Assembly (NCBI RefSeq): GCF_000312105.1
Contig: NZ_HE978638.1
Coordinates: 240,386 to 304,385 of the forward strand
Source: Aeromicrobium massiliense JC14
GTDB lineage: Bacteria; Actinomycetota; Actinomycetes; Propionibacteriales; Nocardioidaceae
Direction of reading: 5' to 3'
DNA length: 64,000 nucleotides
Positions 55,399-63,888 of this stretch are shown in pieces. The position numbers were made by a program, and so were the translations under genes. Position 1 is the stretch's first letter; each line of letters opens with the position of its first letter. The notes beneath the pieces were generated by a model, which saw only the letters and a program-made list of their open reading frames with translations, did no database searches and had not been told where the DNA came from.

Positions 55399-56078
55399 AC
55401 AGCACGACCCTGCTGCACGCCACCGGGCTGCAGAAGTCCTTCGGACGTACGCCCGCCCTCCGCGGGGCGTCGCTGACCGTCGGCCCGCGCGAGCGGGTGG
55501 CCGTCCGGGGACGCTCCGGCAGCGGCAAGTCGACCCTGCTGCTGTGCCTGGCCGGGGTGCTCCTGCCGGACGCCGGTGGCGTGACCTACCTGGGTCGCCG
55601 CTACGACGCGATGACCGCGGACGAGCGGGCGCGGCTGCGCCGGCGCGAGATGGGCCTGGTGCTGCAGCACGGCCAGCTGGTCCCGGAGCTCACCGTCCTG
55701 GAGAACGTGGCCCTGCCGTTGCTGCTGGAGAAGGTCGAGCGCAGCTCGGCCGCGCTCCTGGCCCATGAGTGGCTCGCCCGCCTGGGCGTCGCCGAGCTCG
55801 CCGACGCGCGACCTGCCGAGATCTCGGGCGGGCAGGCGCAGCGGGCGGCGATCGCCCGGGCGCTGGTGACCGGTCCGCAGCTCGTCCTGGCCGACGAGCC
55901 GACCGGGTCGCTCGACACGGTCGGCGCGGACGAGGTCATGGCCGTGCTGCTGGAGGCGACGCGCAGCTGCGACGCGGCCCTCGTCGTCGTCACGCACGAC
56001 AACCGCGTGGCTGCGCGCATGGACCGTGAGGTCTCCGTCGAGGACGGCAGCACCGAGCCGGCGGGAGCGCTTCGATGA
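55395..56078 (+). CDS. ABC transporter ATP-binding protein (MacB/LolD type)
   Basis: A 227-residue ATPase. Walker A is GRSGSGKST, the Q-loop is VLQHGQLV, the signature is ISGGQAQRAAIARAL, Walker B is LVLADEPTGSLD and the switch His is VVTHD. This MacB/LolD/FtsE-type protein pairs with the FtsX-like permease that follows with an ATGA overlap. The PadR gene precedes it. Confidence 0.94.
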   Translation: MNSTTLLHATGLQKSFGRTPALRGASLTVGPRERVAVRGRSGSGKSTLLLCLAGVLLPDAGGVTYLGRRYDAMTADERARLRRREMGLVLQHGQLVPELTVLENVALPLLLEKVERSSAALLAHEWLARLGVAELADARPAEISGGQAQRAAIARALVTGPQLVLADEPTGSLDTVGADEVMAVLLEATRSCDAALVVVTHDNRVAARMDREVSVEDGSTEPAGALR

Positions 56079-57388
56079 GGCCGCTGTGGCTCGTCGTCGT
56101 GCGCACCGGCGGTATCGGGCGGGCTGCGACCGTCGCCGTCTGCACGGCGTTCACGAGCGGTCTGCTGCTCGTCGCGGTGTCGGTGCTGCGCCTCGGCTCC
56201 GGATCCATCCCTGAACGCCTGCTGGCTCCGATCGCCGACCCGGGAACGCGCGGCGGAGCCGTGCTGGGCATCGTGCTGGCTGCGCTCCCGTTCCTGCTGC
56301 TGCTCGACCAGTCGCTTCGCCTGGGAGCGGGGGAGCGGGAGCGCAGGTTCGGCGCGCTCGCGGTGGGCGGGGCCGCGCCGGCCGACCTGCGCCGCTGGGG
56401 CGCGATCGAGGTCGGCGTGCCGGCCGCCGTCGGTGCGGTCGGCGGCCTCCTCGTGCATGGCGGACTCCGGCTGCTGCTGTCCGGGCCCCACATGGGCCGA
56501 GTCGGCTCGGTGGTACCCGAGCAGACGGGGCCGGGGTGGTGGACGGTGCCGGTGCTGCTGACGGTCGCCGCCTACGGCGCGTGGGCCGGCCGTCGGGCAG
56601 CCGCCCGCGCCGCCGACTCGTGGCTCGTCTCCCGAGGGCTGCGCCGCCCTCCGCGTCCCTGGGGCTTCATCCCGCTGGCCGGCGCCCTGGTGCTCGCGCT
56701 GGTCTCGTTCGGCGGAGGAGGGCGGACCGTCACGACAGCGGCGCTGCTGGCGGCCATCGTCCTTCTCGTGGTCGGGGCGGCGAGCCTCGCGCCCTGGCTG
56801 GTTCGGCGTTCGGCCCTGCGGGCCCTGCACCGTCCTCGCCACCCTGCCGCCGTCCTCGGGCTGCGCCGCATCGCCGCGGATCCGGGGCCGGCCGCGCGAG
56901 CGGGCGCCGCGACGGGCGCCGTGGCCCTGGCGCTCGCGACCGTGCTCAGCCTCGTGGTCGACACCCGGAGCTCCGGTGACCCGGACGTGGGTCTCGTGGC
57001 ATCACTCGTCACGGTCGGCCTGGTCGCGGGCGTCGCGCTGCTGCTGGTGTGTGGGTCGCTGGTCGTCCACGCCGTCGAGGTGCTGACCGACCGGCGCCGC
57101 TCCGTCGCCGCGATCGTGGCCGGAGGTGTGCCGGCCTCCGTCGTCCGACGGTCGGTCCGGGCGGAGGCCCTGGCGGCGACGCTGCCCCTCGCCGTCCCCG
57201 GTGCGCTTCTCGGGGGCCCTGTCTACGGCTGGCTGCTCGCCGGCGGCGGACTGGTCGAGCTGTTGCTGGTCACGGTGGGCGCGGCCGCGGTCGTCGCCCT
57301 CGTGGCGCTCGCGGTGGTCCTGGCAGCCCGGCTGGTCGGGCCTCTGGCCGATGCGGCGACGGACCCGGTGAACCTGCGGACGGCGTAG
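56075..57388 (+). CDS. ABC transporter permease, FtsX-like
   Basis: A 437-residue membrane protein with about 8-10 spans. The two FtsX-like units are seen around residues 55-260 (MALGAGERERRFGALAVGGAAPADLRRW-like region) and 300-430 (VLTDRRRSVAAIVAGGVPASVVRRSV). The repeated R.R..A.L...G pattern after each transmembrane helix is typical of these permeases. It works with the ATPase before it; the exported compound is unknown. The permease has no large extracellular domain like MacB. Confidence 0.88.
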   Translation: MRPLWLVVVRTGGIGRAATVAVCTAFTSGLLLVAVSVLRLGSGSIPERLLAPIADPGTRGGAVLGIVLAALPFLLLLDQSLRLGAGERERRFGALAVGGAAPADLRRWGAIEVGVPAAVGAVGGLLVHGGLRLLLSGPHMGRVGSVVPEQTGPGWWTVPVLLTVAAYGAWAGRRAAARAADSWLVSRGLRRPPRPWGFIPLAGALVLALVSFGGGGRTVTTAALLAAIVLLVVGAASLAPWLVRRSALRALHRPRHPAAVLGLRRIAADPGPAARAGAATGAVALALATVLSLVVDTRSSGDPDVGLVASLVTVGLVAGVALLLVCGSLVVHAVEVLTDRRRSVAAIVAGGVPASVVRRSVRAEALAATLPLAVPGALLGGPVYGWLLAGGGLVELLLVTVGAAAVVALVALAVVLAARLVGPLADAATDPVNLRTA

Positions 57389-57430
57389 CGGGTGACGGCG
57401 TGGGGGAGAGGCCGGTGTCGGCGCCGGGTG

Positions 57431-57442
57431 GCACCATGGTGC
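57431..57442. repeat. 12-bp palindrome directly before recO
   Basis: GCACCATGGTGC is a perfect palindrome ending one base before the recO GTG. No ribosome-binding site is visible there. Confidence 0.4.
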
Positions 57443-57443
57443 G

Positions 57444-58172
57444 GTGAGCCTCTACCGCGACCAGGCCGTCGTCCTGCGCACGCACAAGCTCGGTGAGGCC
57501 GACCGCATCATCACGCTGCTGGCCCGCGAGCGCGGGCTCGTGCGCGCCGTGGCCAAGGGCGTCCGCAAGACGTCCTCGCGCTGGGGAGCCCGGCTCGAGC
57601 CGTTCATGCACGTCGACCTGCAGCTCGCCGAGGGGCGCAGCCTCGACACCATCACCCAGGCCGTCACCCTGTCGGCGTTCGCCAAGGACCTGGGCGGCGA
57701 CTACCCGTCCTACACCGCCGGCTCGGCCATGCTCGAGACCGCCGAGCGGCTCGTCGACGGCGACGGCGAGCCCGCCGTCCAGCAGTACCAGCTGCTGGTC
57801 GGCGCGCTGAACGCGCTGGCCATGCGCCGGCACAGCCCGGGGCTCATCCTCGACTCCTACCAGCTGCGCGCGCTGTCGGTCGCCGGCTACGCGCCGACGT
57901 TCGCCGCGTGCGCGCTGTGCGGCCTCGAGGGTCCGCACCGCAACTTCCACGTCCCCTCCGGCGGCACGCTGTGCGACCGCTGCCGCGTCCCCGGCTCGTC
58001 CACGCCCGCCGCGGCGACCGTCGAGCTGCTCGGCGCGCTCCTGGCCGGCGACTGGCCGGTCGCCGACGTCTCCGACGAGCGGTCCCGGCGCGACGCCAGC
58101 GGCCACGTGTCGGCCTACCTGTCCTGGCACCTCGAGCGCGGCCTCCGCTCGCTGGCGCACGTCGATCGCTGA
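57444..58172 (+). CDS. recO: DNA repair protein RecO
   Basis: A 242-residue recombination mediator. The N-terminal OB fold is [25 protein letters not shown], with [19 protein letters not shown] after it. The C-terminal zinc finger uses C156, C159, C177 and C180 (CALC and CDRC). It loads RecA on SSB-coated single-stranded DNA with RecR. The GTG at 57444 is chosen because the family begins there. uppS follows after 11 bases, as usual in Actinobacteria. Confidence 0.96.
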   Translation: MSLYRDQAVVLRTHKLGEADRIITLLARERGLVRAVAKGVRKTSSRWGARLEPFMHVDLQLAEGRSLDTITQAVTLSAFAKDLGGDYPSYTAGSAMLETAERLVDGDGEPAVQQYQLLVGALNALAMRRHSPGLILDSYQLRALSVAGYAPTFAACALCGLEGPHRNFHVPSGGTLCDRCRVPGSSTPAAATVELLGALLAGDWPVADVSDERSRRDASGHVSAYLSWHLERGLRSLAHVDR

Positions 58173-58183
58173 GGCCGACCCAC

Positions 58184-58942
58184 ATGACCTACCGCCAGCC
58201 CACCCCGCACCCGAGCGGGGCCACCGCCCCGAGCCTGCCGCCCGAGCTCGTCCCGGGCCACGTCGCCATCGTCATGGACGGCAACGGGCGCTGGGCCAAG
58301 GCCCGCGGCCTGCCGCGCACCGCCGGCCACGAGCGCGGCGAGGCGGCGCTGTTCGACGTCGTCGAGGGCGCCGTCGAGATCGGCGTGAAGGCGGTCAGCG
58401 CCTACGCCTTCTCCACCGAGAACTGGAAGCGCTCGCCCGAGGAGGTGCGCTTCCTCATGGGCTTCAACCGCGACGTCATCCGCCGCCGCCGCGACGAGAT
58501 GCACGCGCTGGGGGTGCGCGTCCGCTGGGCCGGACGTCGTCCGCGGCTGTGGCGCTCGGTCATCCGCGAGCTCGAGATCGCCGAGGAGCTCACGAAGCAC
58601 AACACGCGCTGCACGCTGACGATGTGCGTCAACTACGGCGGACGGGCCGAGATCGCCGACGCCGCCGCGGCCCTGGCGCGCGACGTGAAGGCCGGCCGGC
58701 TCGACCCGGAGAAGGTCACCGAGAAGGTCTTCGCCCGCTACCTCGACGAGCCCGACATGCCCGACGTCGACCTGTTCTGGCGCACGTCCGGCGAGCAGCG
58801 CACCAGCAACTTCCTGCCCTGGCAGGCGGTCTACGCCGAGATGGTGTTCAGCGACATCGCCTGGCCCGACGTCGACCGGCTCGCGCTGTGGGCCGCGGTC
58901 GAGGAGTACGCCCGGCGCAACCGCCGCTACGGCAGCGCCTGA
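58184..58942 (+). CDS. uppS: Isoprenyl transferase (undecaprenyl/decaprenyl diphosphate synthase family)
   Basis: A 252-residue cis-prenyltransferase that makes the lipid carrier of cell-wall synthesis. It has [27 protein letters not shown] with catalytic D32, [16 protein letters not shown] and [24 protein letters not shown]. Chain length cannot be read with certainty. It is co-transcribed with recO. Confidence 0.95.
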   Translation: MTYRQPTPHPSGATAPSLPPELVPGHVAIVMDGNGRWAKARGLPRTAGHERGEAALFDVVEGAVEIGVKAVSAYAFSTENWKRSPEEVRFLMGFNRDVIRRRRDEMHALGVRVRWAGRRPRLWRSVIRELEIAEELTKHNTRCTLTMCVNYGGRAEIADAAAALARDVKAGRLDPEKVTEKVFARYLDEPDMPDVDLFWRTSGEQRTSNFLPWQAVYAEMVFSDIAWPDVDRLALWAAVEEYARRNRRYGSA

Positions 58943-58969
58943 GCACGTCGACGACGTCCGGGCACAGCC

Positions 58970-59002
58970 GGGCCCGCCAGGCGAGGCCTGACGGGACCCG
59001 GT
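58970..59002. terminator. Imperfect hairpin between uppS and the alcohol dehydrogenase
   Basis: GGGCCCGCCAGGC and GCCTGACGGGACCC form an imperfect stem between convergent genes. Confidence 0.5.
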
Positions 59003-59018
59003 GTCCCTGCCTGGGGGG

Positions 59019-60203
59019 TCAGGGCTTGAGGACGACCTTCACGTGGCCGTCGGCCTTCTTCTGGAACCGGTCGTACGCCATCGGCGCCTGGTCCAGCGGG
59101 AGGTGGTGGGTGGCGAAGTCGTCGACGCCCAGCGGGTCGTCGTCGGTCAGCAGCGGCAGGATGTCGTCCACCCACCGCTTGACGTTCGCCTGACCCATGC
59201 GCAGCTGGATCTGCTTGTCGAACATGCGCATCATCGGCATCGGGTCGGCCATGCCGCCGTACACGCCCGACAGCGACACGGTGCCGCCGCGGCGCACCAG
59301 GTCGATCGCGGTGTAGAGCGCGCCGAGCCGGTCGATGCCGGCGGTCTTCATCATCGGGGCGGAGATCGCCGACGGCAGCAGGCCGGTCATCTTCTGCATG
59401 ACCTTGGCGACGGGGGAGCCGTGCGCCTCCAGGCCCACGGCGTCCAGCACCGAGTCCGGGCCGCGGCCGTCGGTCATCGACAGCACGACGTCGCGCAGGT
59501 CGTCGCCGTGCTCGCGCAGGTCGATGACCTCGATGCCGCGGGCGCGGGCGCGCTCGAGCCGCTCGGGCACCAGGTCGACGGCGATGATCTTGCCGATCGG
59601 ACGCTGCTGGGCGACGCGGCACGCCATGTCACCGATCGGGCCCAGGCCCAGGACGAGCAGCGTGCCCCCGTCGGGCACGGCCGCGTACTCGACGCCCTGC
59701 CACGCGGTCGGCAGCACGTCCGACAGGTACAGGAAGCGGTCGTCCGAAGGGCCCTCGGGCACCTTGATGTGGGTGAACTGGGCCTGCGGGACGCGCAGGT
59801 ACTCGGCCTGGCCGCCCGGCACGGAGCCGTAGAGCTCGGAGTAGCCGAAGATCGCCGCGCCGGTGCCCTGCTCGCGCACCTGCGTCGTGTCGCACTGGGT
59901 CATGAGGCCCTGGCCGCAGGGGACGCAGGAGCCGCACGAGATCTGGAACGGGATGACGACCCGGTCGCCGACCTTCAGGTCGCCGACGCTCGAGCCCACC
60001 TCCTCGACGACGCCCATCGGCTCGTGGCCCAGCACGTCGCCGGGCTTCATGAACGGGCCCAGCGGCTCGTACAGGTGCAGGTCGGAGCCGCAGATGGCCG
60101 TGGACGTGATCTTGATGATCGCGTCGGTCGGTTGCTCGATGCGGGGATCGGGCACCTCCTCGACCGAGACGTTGCGCGTGCCCTGCCAGGTGACTGCCTT
60201 CAT
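59019..60203 (-). CDS. Zinc-dependent alcohol dehydrogenase
   Basis: A 394-residue medium-chain dehydrogenase. The catalytic zinc site has C38 in TAICGSDLHLYEP and the following GHEPMGVVEEVG. The structural zinc loop has CGSCVPCGQGLMTQC, and the coenzyme loop is VLGLGPIGDMACRVA. Its length and order match the glutathione-independent formaldehyde-dehydrogenase-like group, but the substrate is not known. I start at ATG 60203 (MKAVTW); the longer frame has no homologous N-terminus. Confidence 0.9.
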   Translation of the reverse strand: MKAVTWQGTRNVSVEEVPDPRIEQPTDAIIKITSTAICGSDLHLYEPLGPFMKPGDVLGHEPMGVVEEVGSSVGDLKVGDRVVIPFQISCGSCVPCGQGLMTQCDTTQVREQGTGAAIFGYSELYGSVPGGQAEYLRVPQAQFTHIKVPEGPSDDRFLYLSDVLPTAWQGVEYAAVPDGGTLLVLGLGPIGDMACRVAQQRPIGKIIAVDLVPERLERARARGIEVIDLREHGDDLRDVVLSMTDGRGPDSVLDAVGLEAHGSPVAKVMQKMTGLLPSAISAPMMKTAGIDRLGALYTAIDLVRRGGTVSLSGVYGGMADPMPMMRMFDKQIQLRMGQANVKRWVDDILPLLTDDDPLGVDDFATHHLPLDQAPMAYDRFQKKADGHVKVVLKP

Positions 60204-60296
60204 GTAGGTCGCTCTCCTCTTCGCGGTCGGACGTCGAGGGGGTACCCGGGCGGCCACCGGGCAAACGCCGGGGCGGGCGCCGCCGCGTGCGGCCGA

Positions 60297-60302
60297 TAGG
60301 CT
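60297..60302 (+). promoter_or_regulatory. Probable -10 element (TAGGCT) of FAHD-gltX operon, leaderless
   Basis: TAGGCT ends seven bases before the GTG at 60310. Confidence 0.5.
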
Positions 60303-60309
60303 GACGGAC

Positions 60310-61089
60310 GTGCGTATCGCCAGGTTTGCCGGGGACGACGATCCCCGATTCGGAGTAGTCGGAGAGGAGGACGGCGTCCCCACGATCGCCGTCCTCAAGG
60401 GAGACCCGCTCTACGCGGGGTTCGAGCTGACCGGGCAGAAGGTGAAGGTCGAGGACGTCCGCCTGCTGGCCCCGGTCATCCCGCGCAGCAAGGTGGTGGG
60501 CATCGGGCGCAACTTCGCCGACCACGCCGCCGAGCTGGGCAACGACGTCCCCGAGACGCCGCTCGTGTTCCTGAAGCCGAACACCAGCGTGATCGGCCCG
60601 GGCGAGCCGATCTTCCACCCCGAGCAGAGCTCGAACGTCCACTTCGAGGGCGAGCTCGCCGTCGTCATCGGCCGCATCTGCAAGGACGTGCCGGCGGCCG
60701 ACGCGAGCAAGGTGATCTTCGGCTACACCGTGGCCAACGACGTCACCGCGCGCGACCTGCAGAAGAGCGACGGCCAGTGGGCCCGGGCCAAGGGGTTCGA
60801 CACGTTCTGCCCGATCGGCCCGTGGATCGAGACCAACCTCGACCCGGCCGACCTGCGCGTGACGACGACGGTCAACGGCGAGACCAAGCAGGACGGCCGC
60901 ACGTCCGACATGGTGCACAAGGTGCCCGACCTGATCGCGTACGTCTCGTCCTTCATGACCCTGCTGCCGGGCGACCTGCTGCTCACCGGGACGCCCGCGG
61001 GCGTCGGCCGGGTGGTGCCGGGCGACTCGGTCAGCATCACGATCGAGGGTCTCGGCACCCTCACGAACCCGGTGGTGGATGCCTCGTGA
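60310..61089 (+). CDS. Fumarylacetoacetate hydrolase family protein
   Basis: A 259-residue FAH-fold protein. It has [14 protein letters not shown], the metal-binding [34 protein letters not shown] and [10 protein letters not shown]. Family members hydrolyse or decarboxylate beta-diketo acids; the substrate is unknown. It precedes gltX as in many Actinobacteria, and the two genes overlap by 4 bases. Confidence 0.93.
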   Translation: MRIARFAGDDDPRFGVVGEEDGVPTIAVLKGDPLYAGFELTGQKVKVEDVRLLAPVIPRSKVVGIGRNFADHAAELGNDVPETPLVFLKPNTSVIGPGEPIFHPEQSSNVHFEGELAVVIGRICKDVPAADASKVIFGYTVANDVTARDLQKSDGQWARAKGFDTFCPIGPWIETNLDPADLRVTTTVNGETKQDGRTSDMVHKVPDLIAYVSSFMTLLPGDLLLTGTPAGVGRVVPGDSVSITIEGLGTLTNPVVDAS

Positions 61090-62588
61090 CCTACTCGACC
61101 GTTCCCGGCCCCGGCGACCGTCCCGTCGTCGGACGCTTCTGCCCGTCGCCGACCGGCAACCCGCACGTCGGCATGGCCCGCACCGCGCTGTTCAGCTGGG
61201 CGTTCACCCGGCACCACGGCGGGAAGTTCGTCTTCCGCATCGAGGACACCGACGCCAGCCGCGACTCCCAGGAGTCCTACGACCTGCTGCTGGACGTCAT
61301 GCGCTGGCTGGGCCTGGACTGGGACGAGGGCCCGGTCGTCGGCGGCCCGAACGGCCCGTACCGCCAGTCCGAGCGCATGGGCATCTACGCCGACGTCACG
61401 CAGCGGCTGCTCGACGCGGGCCTGGCCTACAAGGCGTACGACACCGCCGAGGAGCTCGAGGAGCGTCGCGAGAAGGCGCGCGCCGAGGGACGTCCCAGCG
61501 GCTACGACGGCCTGCACCGCGACCTGACCGACGAGCAGCGCGCCGCGTTCGAGGCCGAGGGCCGCGAGCCGGTCATCCGGTTCAAGATGCCGCGCCGCGA
61601 CTACACGTTCGACGACCTCGTGCGCGGCCCGATCACGTTCGGCGAGGCCGACGTCCAGGACTTCGTCATCGTCCGCGCCAACGGCCAGCCGCTGTACACG
61701 CTGACCAACCCGACCGACGACGCGCTCATGGGCGTCACCCACGTGCTGCGCGGCGAGGACCTGCTCAGCTCGACGCCGCGCCAGATCGCGCTCTACGAGG
61801 CGTTCGCGCAGATCGGCGTCGGCCAGGGCTTCGTGCCGGCCTTCGGCCACCTGCCGTACGTGATGGGCTCGGGCAACCGGAAGCTGTCCAAGCGCGACCC
61901 CGAGTCGAACCTGCTCGGCTACCGCGACCAGGGCTTCCTGCCCGAGGGGCTGCTCAACTACCTGGCGCTGCTCGGCTGGTCGTTGGACGCCGAGCGCGAC
62001 GTGTTCAGCCTGGCCGAGATGGTCGAGGCGTTCGAGGTCGGCCGGGTCAACCCGAACCCGGCCCGTTTCGACCTCGACAAGTGCACCGCCATCAACGGCT
62101 CCCACGTGCGGCTGCTCCAGCCGGCCGAGCTGGTCGACCGGCTCGTCCCGCTGTTCCAGGCCGAGGGGCTGGTGGCGGACCCGCCGACCGAGTTCCAGGT
62201 CGGGCTGCTGACCGCGGCCGCCCCGCTCGTCCACGAGCGCATGGCGCTGCTCAGCGAGGGCGTCGCGATGCTGCGCTTCCTGTTCGTCTCGGACGACGAG
62301 TTCACCGTCGACGAGGCCGACCGGGCCAAGCAGCTCGACGAGAAGGGCCTGGACGTCGTCCGGGCCGCTCGCGAGGCGCTGGCCGACCTGCCCGTCTGGT
62401 CGACCGCGACGATCGAGGGTGCCCTGCGCGCGCGTCTGATCGACGAGCTCGGGCTCAAGCCGCGCGTCGCCTTCGGGCCCGTGCGCGTGGCCACGACGGG
62501 CAGCCGCATCTCGCCGCCGCTGTTCGAGTCGCTGGAGCTGCTCGAGAAGCGCCGCACGCTGGCCCGCCTCGACGCAGCCCTCGGCTGA
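61086..62588 (+). CDS. gltX: Glutamyl-tRNA synthetase
   Basis: A 500-residue class I synthetase. The HIGH-type box is [15 protein letters not shown] and the KMSKS-type box is KLSKRDPES. The C-terminal part is the all-helical anticodon-binding domain. Actinobacteria lack a glutaminyl synthetase, so this enzyme probably also charges tRNA-Gln with Glu for later amidation. tRNA-Gln and two tRNA-Glu genes lie immediately downstream. The GTG overlaps the FAHD stop. Confidence 0.97.
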   Translation: MTYSTVPGPGDRPVVGRFCPSPTGNPHVGMARTALFSWAFTRHHGGKFVFRIEDTDASRDSQESYDLLLDVMRWLGLDWDEGPVVGGPNGPYRQSERMGIYADVTQRLLDAGLAYKAYDTAEELEERREKARAEGRPSGYDGLHRDLTDEQRAAFEAEGREPVIRFKMPRRDYTFDDLVRGPITFGEADVQDFVIVRANGQPLYTLTNPTDDALMGVTHVLRGEDLLSSTPRQIALYEAFAQIGVGQGFVPAFGHLPYVMGSGNRKLSKRDPESNLLGYRDQGFLPEGLLNYLALLGWSLDAERDVFSLAEMVEAFEVGRVNPNPARFDLDKCTAINGSHVRLLQPAELVDRLVPLFQAEGLVADPPTEFQVGLLTAAAPLVHERMALLSEGVAMLRFLFVSDDEFTVDEADRAKQLDEKGLDVVRAAREALADLPVWSTATIEGALRARLIDELGLKPRVAFGPVRVATTGSRISPPLFESLELLEKRRTLARLDAALG

Positions 62589-62594
62589 GCGCGG

Positions 62595-62628
62595 GACGAC
62601 CCCCGGTTTGGGACGTCCGGGGGTCGTC
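62595..62628. terminator. Terminator after gltX
   Basis: A perfect 12-bp stem (62595-62606 with 62617-62628) and a 10-base loop, 6 bases after the gltX stop. It overlaps the likely -35 region of the tRNA-Gln promoter. Confidence 0.7.
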
Positions 62629-62637
62629 GGGTAACGT
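62608..62637 (+). promoter_or_regulatory. Probable promoter of tRNA-Gln
   Basis: TTGGGA (62608-62613) and TAACGT (62632-62637) with an 18-base spacer; 37 bases separate the -10 from the tRNA. The second tRNA-Glu promoter below has a similar TAAAGTT..CTCT-CGGTT stretch. Confidence 0.45.
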
Positions 62638-62674
62638 TGTCTCTCGGTTCGGGGACGCGAGTCCACGGCACCGG

Positions 62675-62746
62675 TGGGGTATGGTGTAATTGGCAACACG
62701 GCTGATTCTGGTTCAGTTGTTCTAGGTTCGAGTCCTAGTACCCCAG
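62675..62746 (+). tRNA. tRNA-Gln (anticodon CTG)
   Basis: A 72-base cloverleaf: acceptor TGGGGTA pairs with TACCCCA; the D arm, anticodon stem GCTGA/TCAGT with loop TTCTGGT (anticodon CTG), and the T arm with TTCGAGT are all present. The discriminator base is G and CCA is not encoded. Confidence 0.95.
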
Positions 62747-62773
62747 CTTCGAGAACCCCGGTTCTCGTCTCCT

Positions 62774-62849
62774 GGCCCCGTTGTGTAGCGGCCTAGCACG
62801 TCGCCCTCTCAAGGCGGTAGCGCGGGTTCGAATCCCGTCGGGGCTACCA
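62774..62849 (+). tRNA. tRNA-Glu (anticodon CTC), copy 1
   Basis: Acceptor GGCCCCG pairs with CGGGGCT (one G-U pair). The anticodon loop is CTCTCAA (anticodon CTC). The T loop is TTCGAAT, the discriminator is A at 62846 and the 3' CCA is encoded (62847-62849). Confidence 0.95.
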
Positions 62850-62856
62850 GGAACGC

Positions 62857-62885
62857 AAGGCCCCCGAGCATCGCTCGGGGGCCTT
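62857..62885 (+). terminator. Terminator after tRNA-Glu copy 1
   Basis: A perfect 13-bp stem (62857-62869 with 62873-62885) with loop ATC. The same hairpin follows copy 2. Confidence 0.8.
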
Positions 62886-62960
62886 CGTCGTGCTCGGCCT
62901 CGATGGACGGCTCGCTGCTCGGCGGTGTCCGGCGAGCGACGAACGTCACCGGACCCCGGC

Positions 62961-62989
62961 TCGAAGTCACCCGACGGCGCTGGTAAAGT
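62961..62989 (+). promoter_or_regulatory. Probable promoter of tRNA-Glu copy 2
   Basis: TCGAAG (62961-62966) and TAAAGT (62984-62989) with a 17-base spacer. The -10 and downstream bases resemble those of the tRNA-Gln promoter. Confidence 0.45.
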
Positions 62990-63030
62990 TCTCTTCGGTT
63001 CAGGCGCTCCGGTGCCCGAGCCGCGCACGT

Positions 63031-63106
63031 GGCCCCGTTGTGTAGCGGCCTAGCACGTCGCCCTCTCAAGGCGGTAGCGCGGGTTCGAATCCCGTCGGGG
63101 CTACCA
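63031..63106 (+). tRNA. tRNA-Glu (anticodon CTC), copy 2
   Basis: Identical over 76 bases to copy 1, with encoded CCA at 63104-63106. Confidence 0.95.
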
Positions 63107-63112
63107 CGTGGA

Positions 63113-63139
63113 AGGCCCCCGAGCATCGCTCGGGGGCCT
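63113..63139 (+). terminator. Terminator after tRNA-Glu copy 2
   Basis: A 12-bp stem (63113-63124 with 63128-63139) with loop ATC, the same hairpin as after copy 1. Confidence 0.8.
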
Positions 63140-63177
63140 GCGCCATTCCTAGGGTGCAACGCCTGGCCCCGCGGCGG

Positions 63178-63888
63178 CTAGACGGCGCGCGAGCCCGGGA
63201 CGAGACCCGTGCGACCCTCCCAGGAGCCGTGCTCCGACAGTGGCCGGAACCGGAAGGTCGCGAACTCGTGGTGGAAGTCCCTGCGCTCGCGCTCGCGCAT
63301 GGCCGCTGCGTGCCGCGAGGGATCGGACACGCTGGAGCGACCGTGGACCATCTCCACCATCTGGCGCGTGCTGTGCCAGATCGAGAAGGTCGAGATGGTG
63401 CGTGGGGGCCGGAACCCGGCGACGGCGAGGCTCACGCCGGGGTGGTCGCGCACGAGGCGTTCCACGGGCCGGCCGTGGTGCAGGAAGCGGGGGATCTCCG
63501 GCATCCGCATCCGAGCGAGCGTGACGGCCACGACCGGCTCGTCCTGGTCCCAGGCCCCCGCTCGAACCGGCAGCCCCGGGAACGCGGTGATGCTCGACCA
63601 GCGGCGCAGGTACTCCATCCGTACGTGCCATCCGGCGGCGAGGGACCTTCCCAGCGGGTCGCGGACCAGGAACCGATCGAGGGCCGCGTCGTCCTGCCAC
63701 TGCGCGAAGACGGCCAGTCTTCGCAGCTGGAGCCGGTCAGGTGACACCACCGGCGCCCCGAGCCGCATGAGCGAGAGGCACTCGAGGTGGTCGAGCCCCG
63801 GCACGGCGGCGGGCGTCGGCGGGCTCAGCAGCGTCCTGGTGCCGGTCAGTCGAGCGACCTCGGCGAGGTGGAAGCTGTGGACGGTCAC
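63178..63888 (-). CDS. Putative spheroidene-monooxygenase-like (CrtA-like) protein
   Basis: A 236-residue soluble protein. The spacing of VVAVTLARMR, STFSIWHSTRQMVEMVHG and HAAAMRERERRDFHHEFATFRF resembles CrtA-like monooxygenases with a dimeric alpha/beta barrel fold (…FS.W.S...M..F.YG… and the RR-x5-F-ARFR tail). No other carotenoid gene is seen in the window, so the substrate may be quite different. The GTG start overlaps the stop of an upstream gene on the same strand by 4 bases. Confidence 0.5.
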   Translation of the reverse strand: MTVHSFHLAEVARLTGTRTLLSPPTPAAVPGLDHLECLSLMRLGAPVVSPDRLQLRRLAVFAQWQDDAALDRFLVRDPLGRSLAAGWHVRMEYLRRWSSITAFPGLPVRAGAWDQDEPVVAVTLARMRMPEIPRFLHHGRPVERLVRDHPGVSLAVAGFRPPRTISTFSIWHSTRQMVEMVHGRSSVSDPSRHAAAMRERERRDFHHEFATFRFRPLSEHGSWEGRTGLVPGSRAV

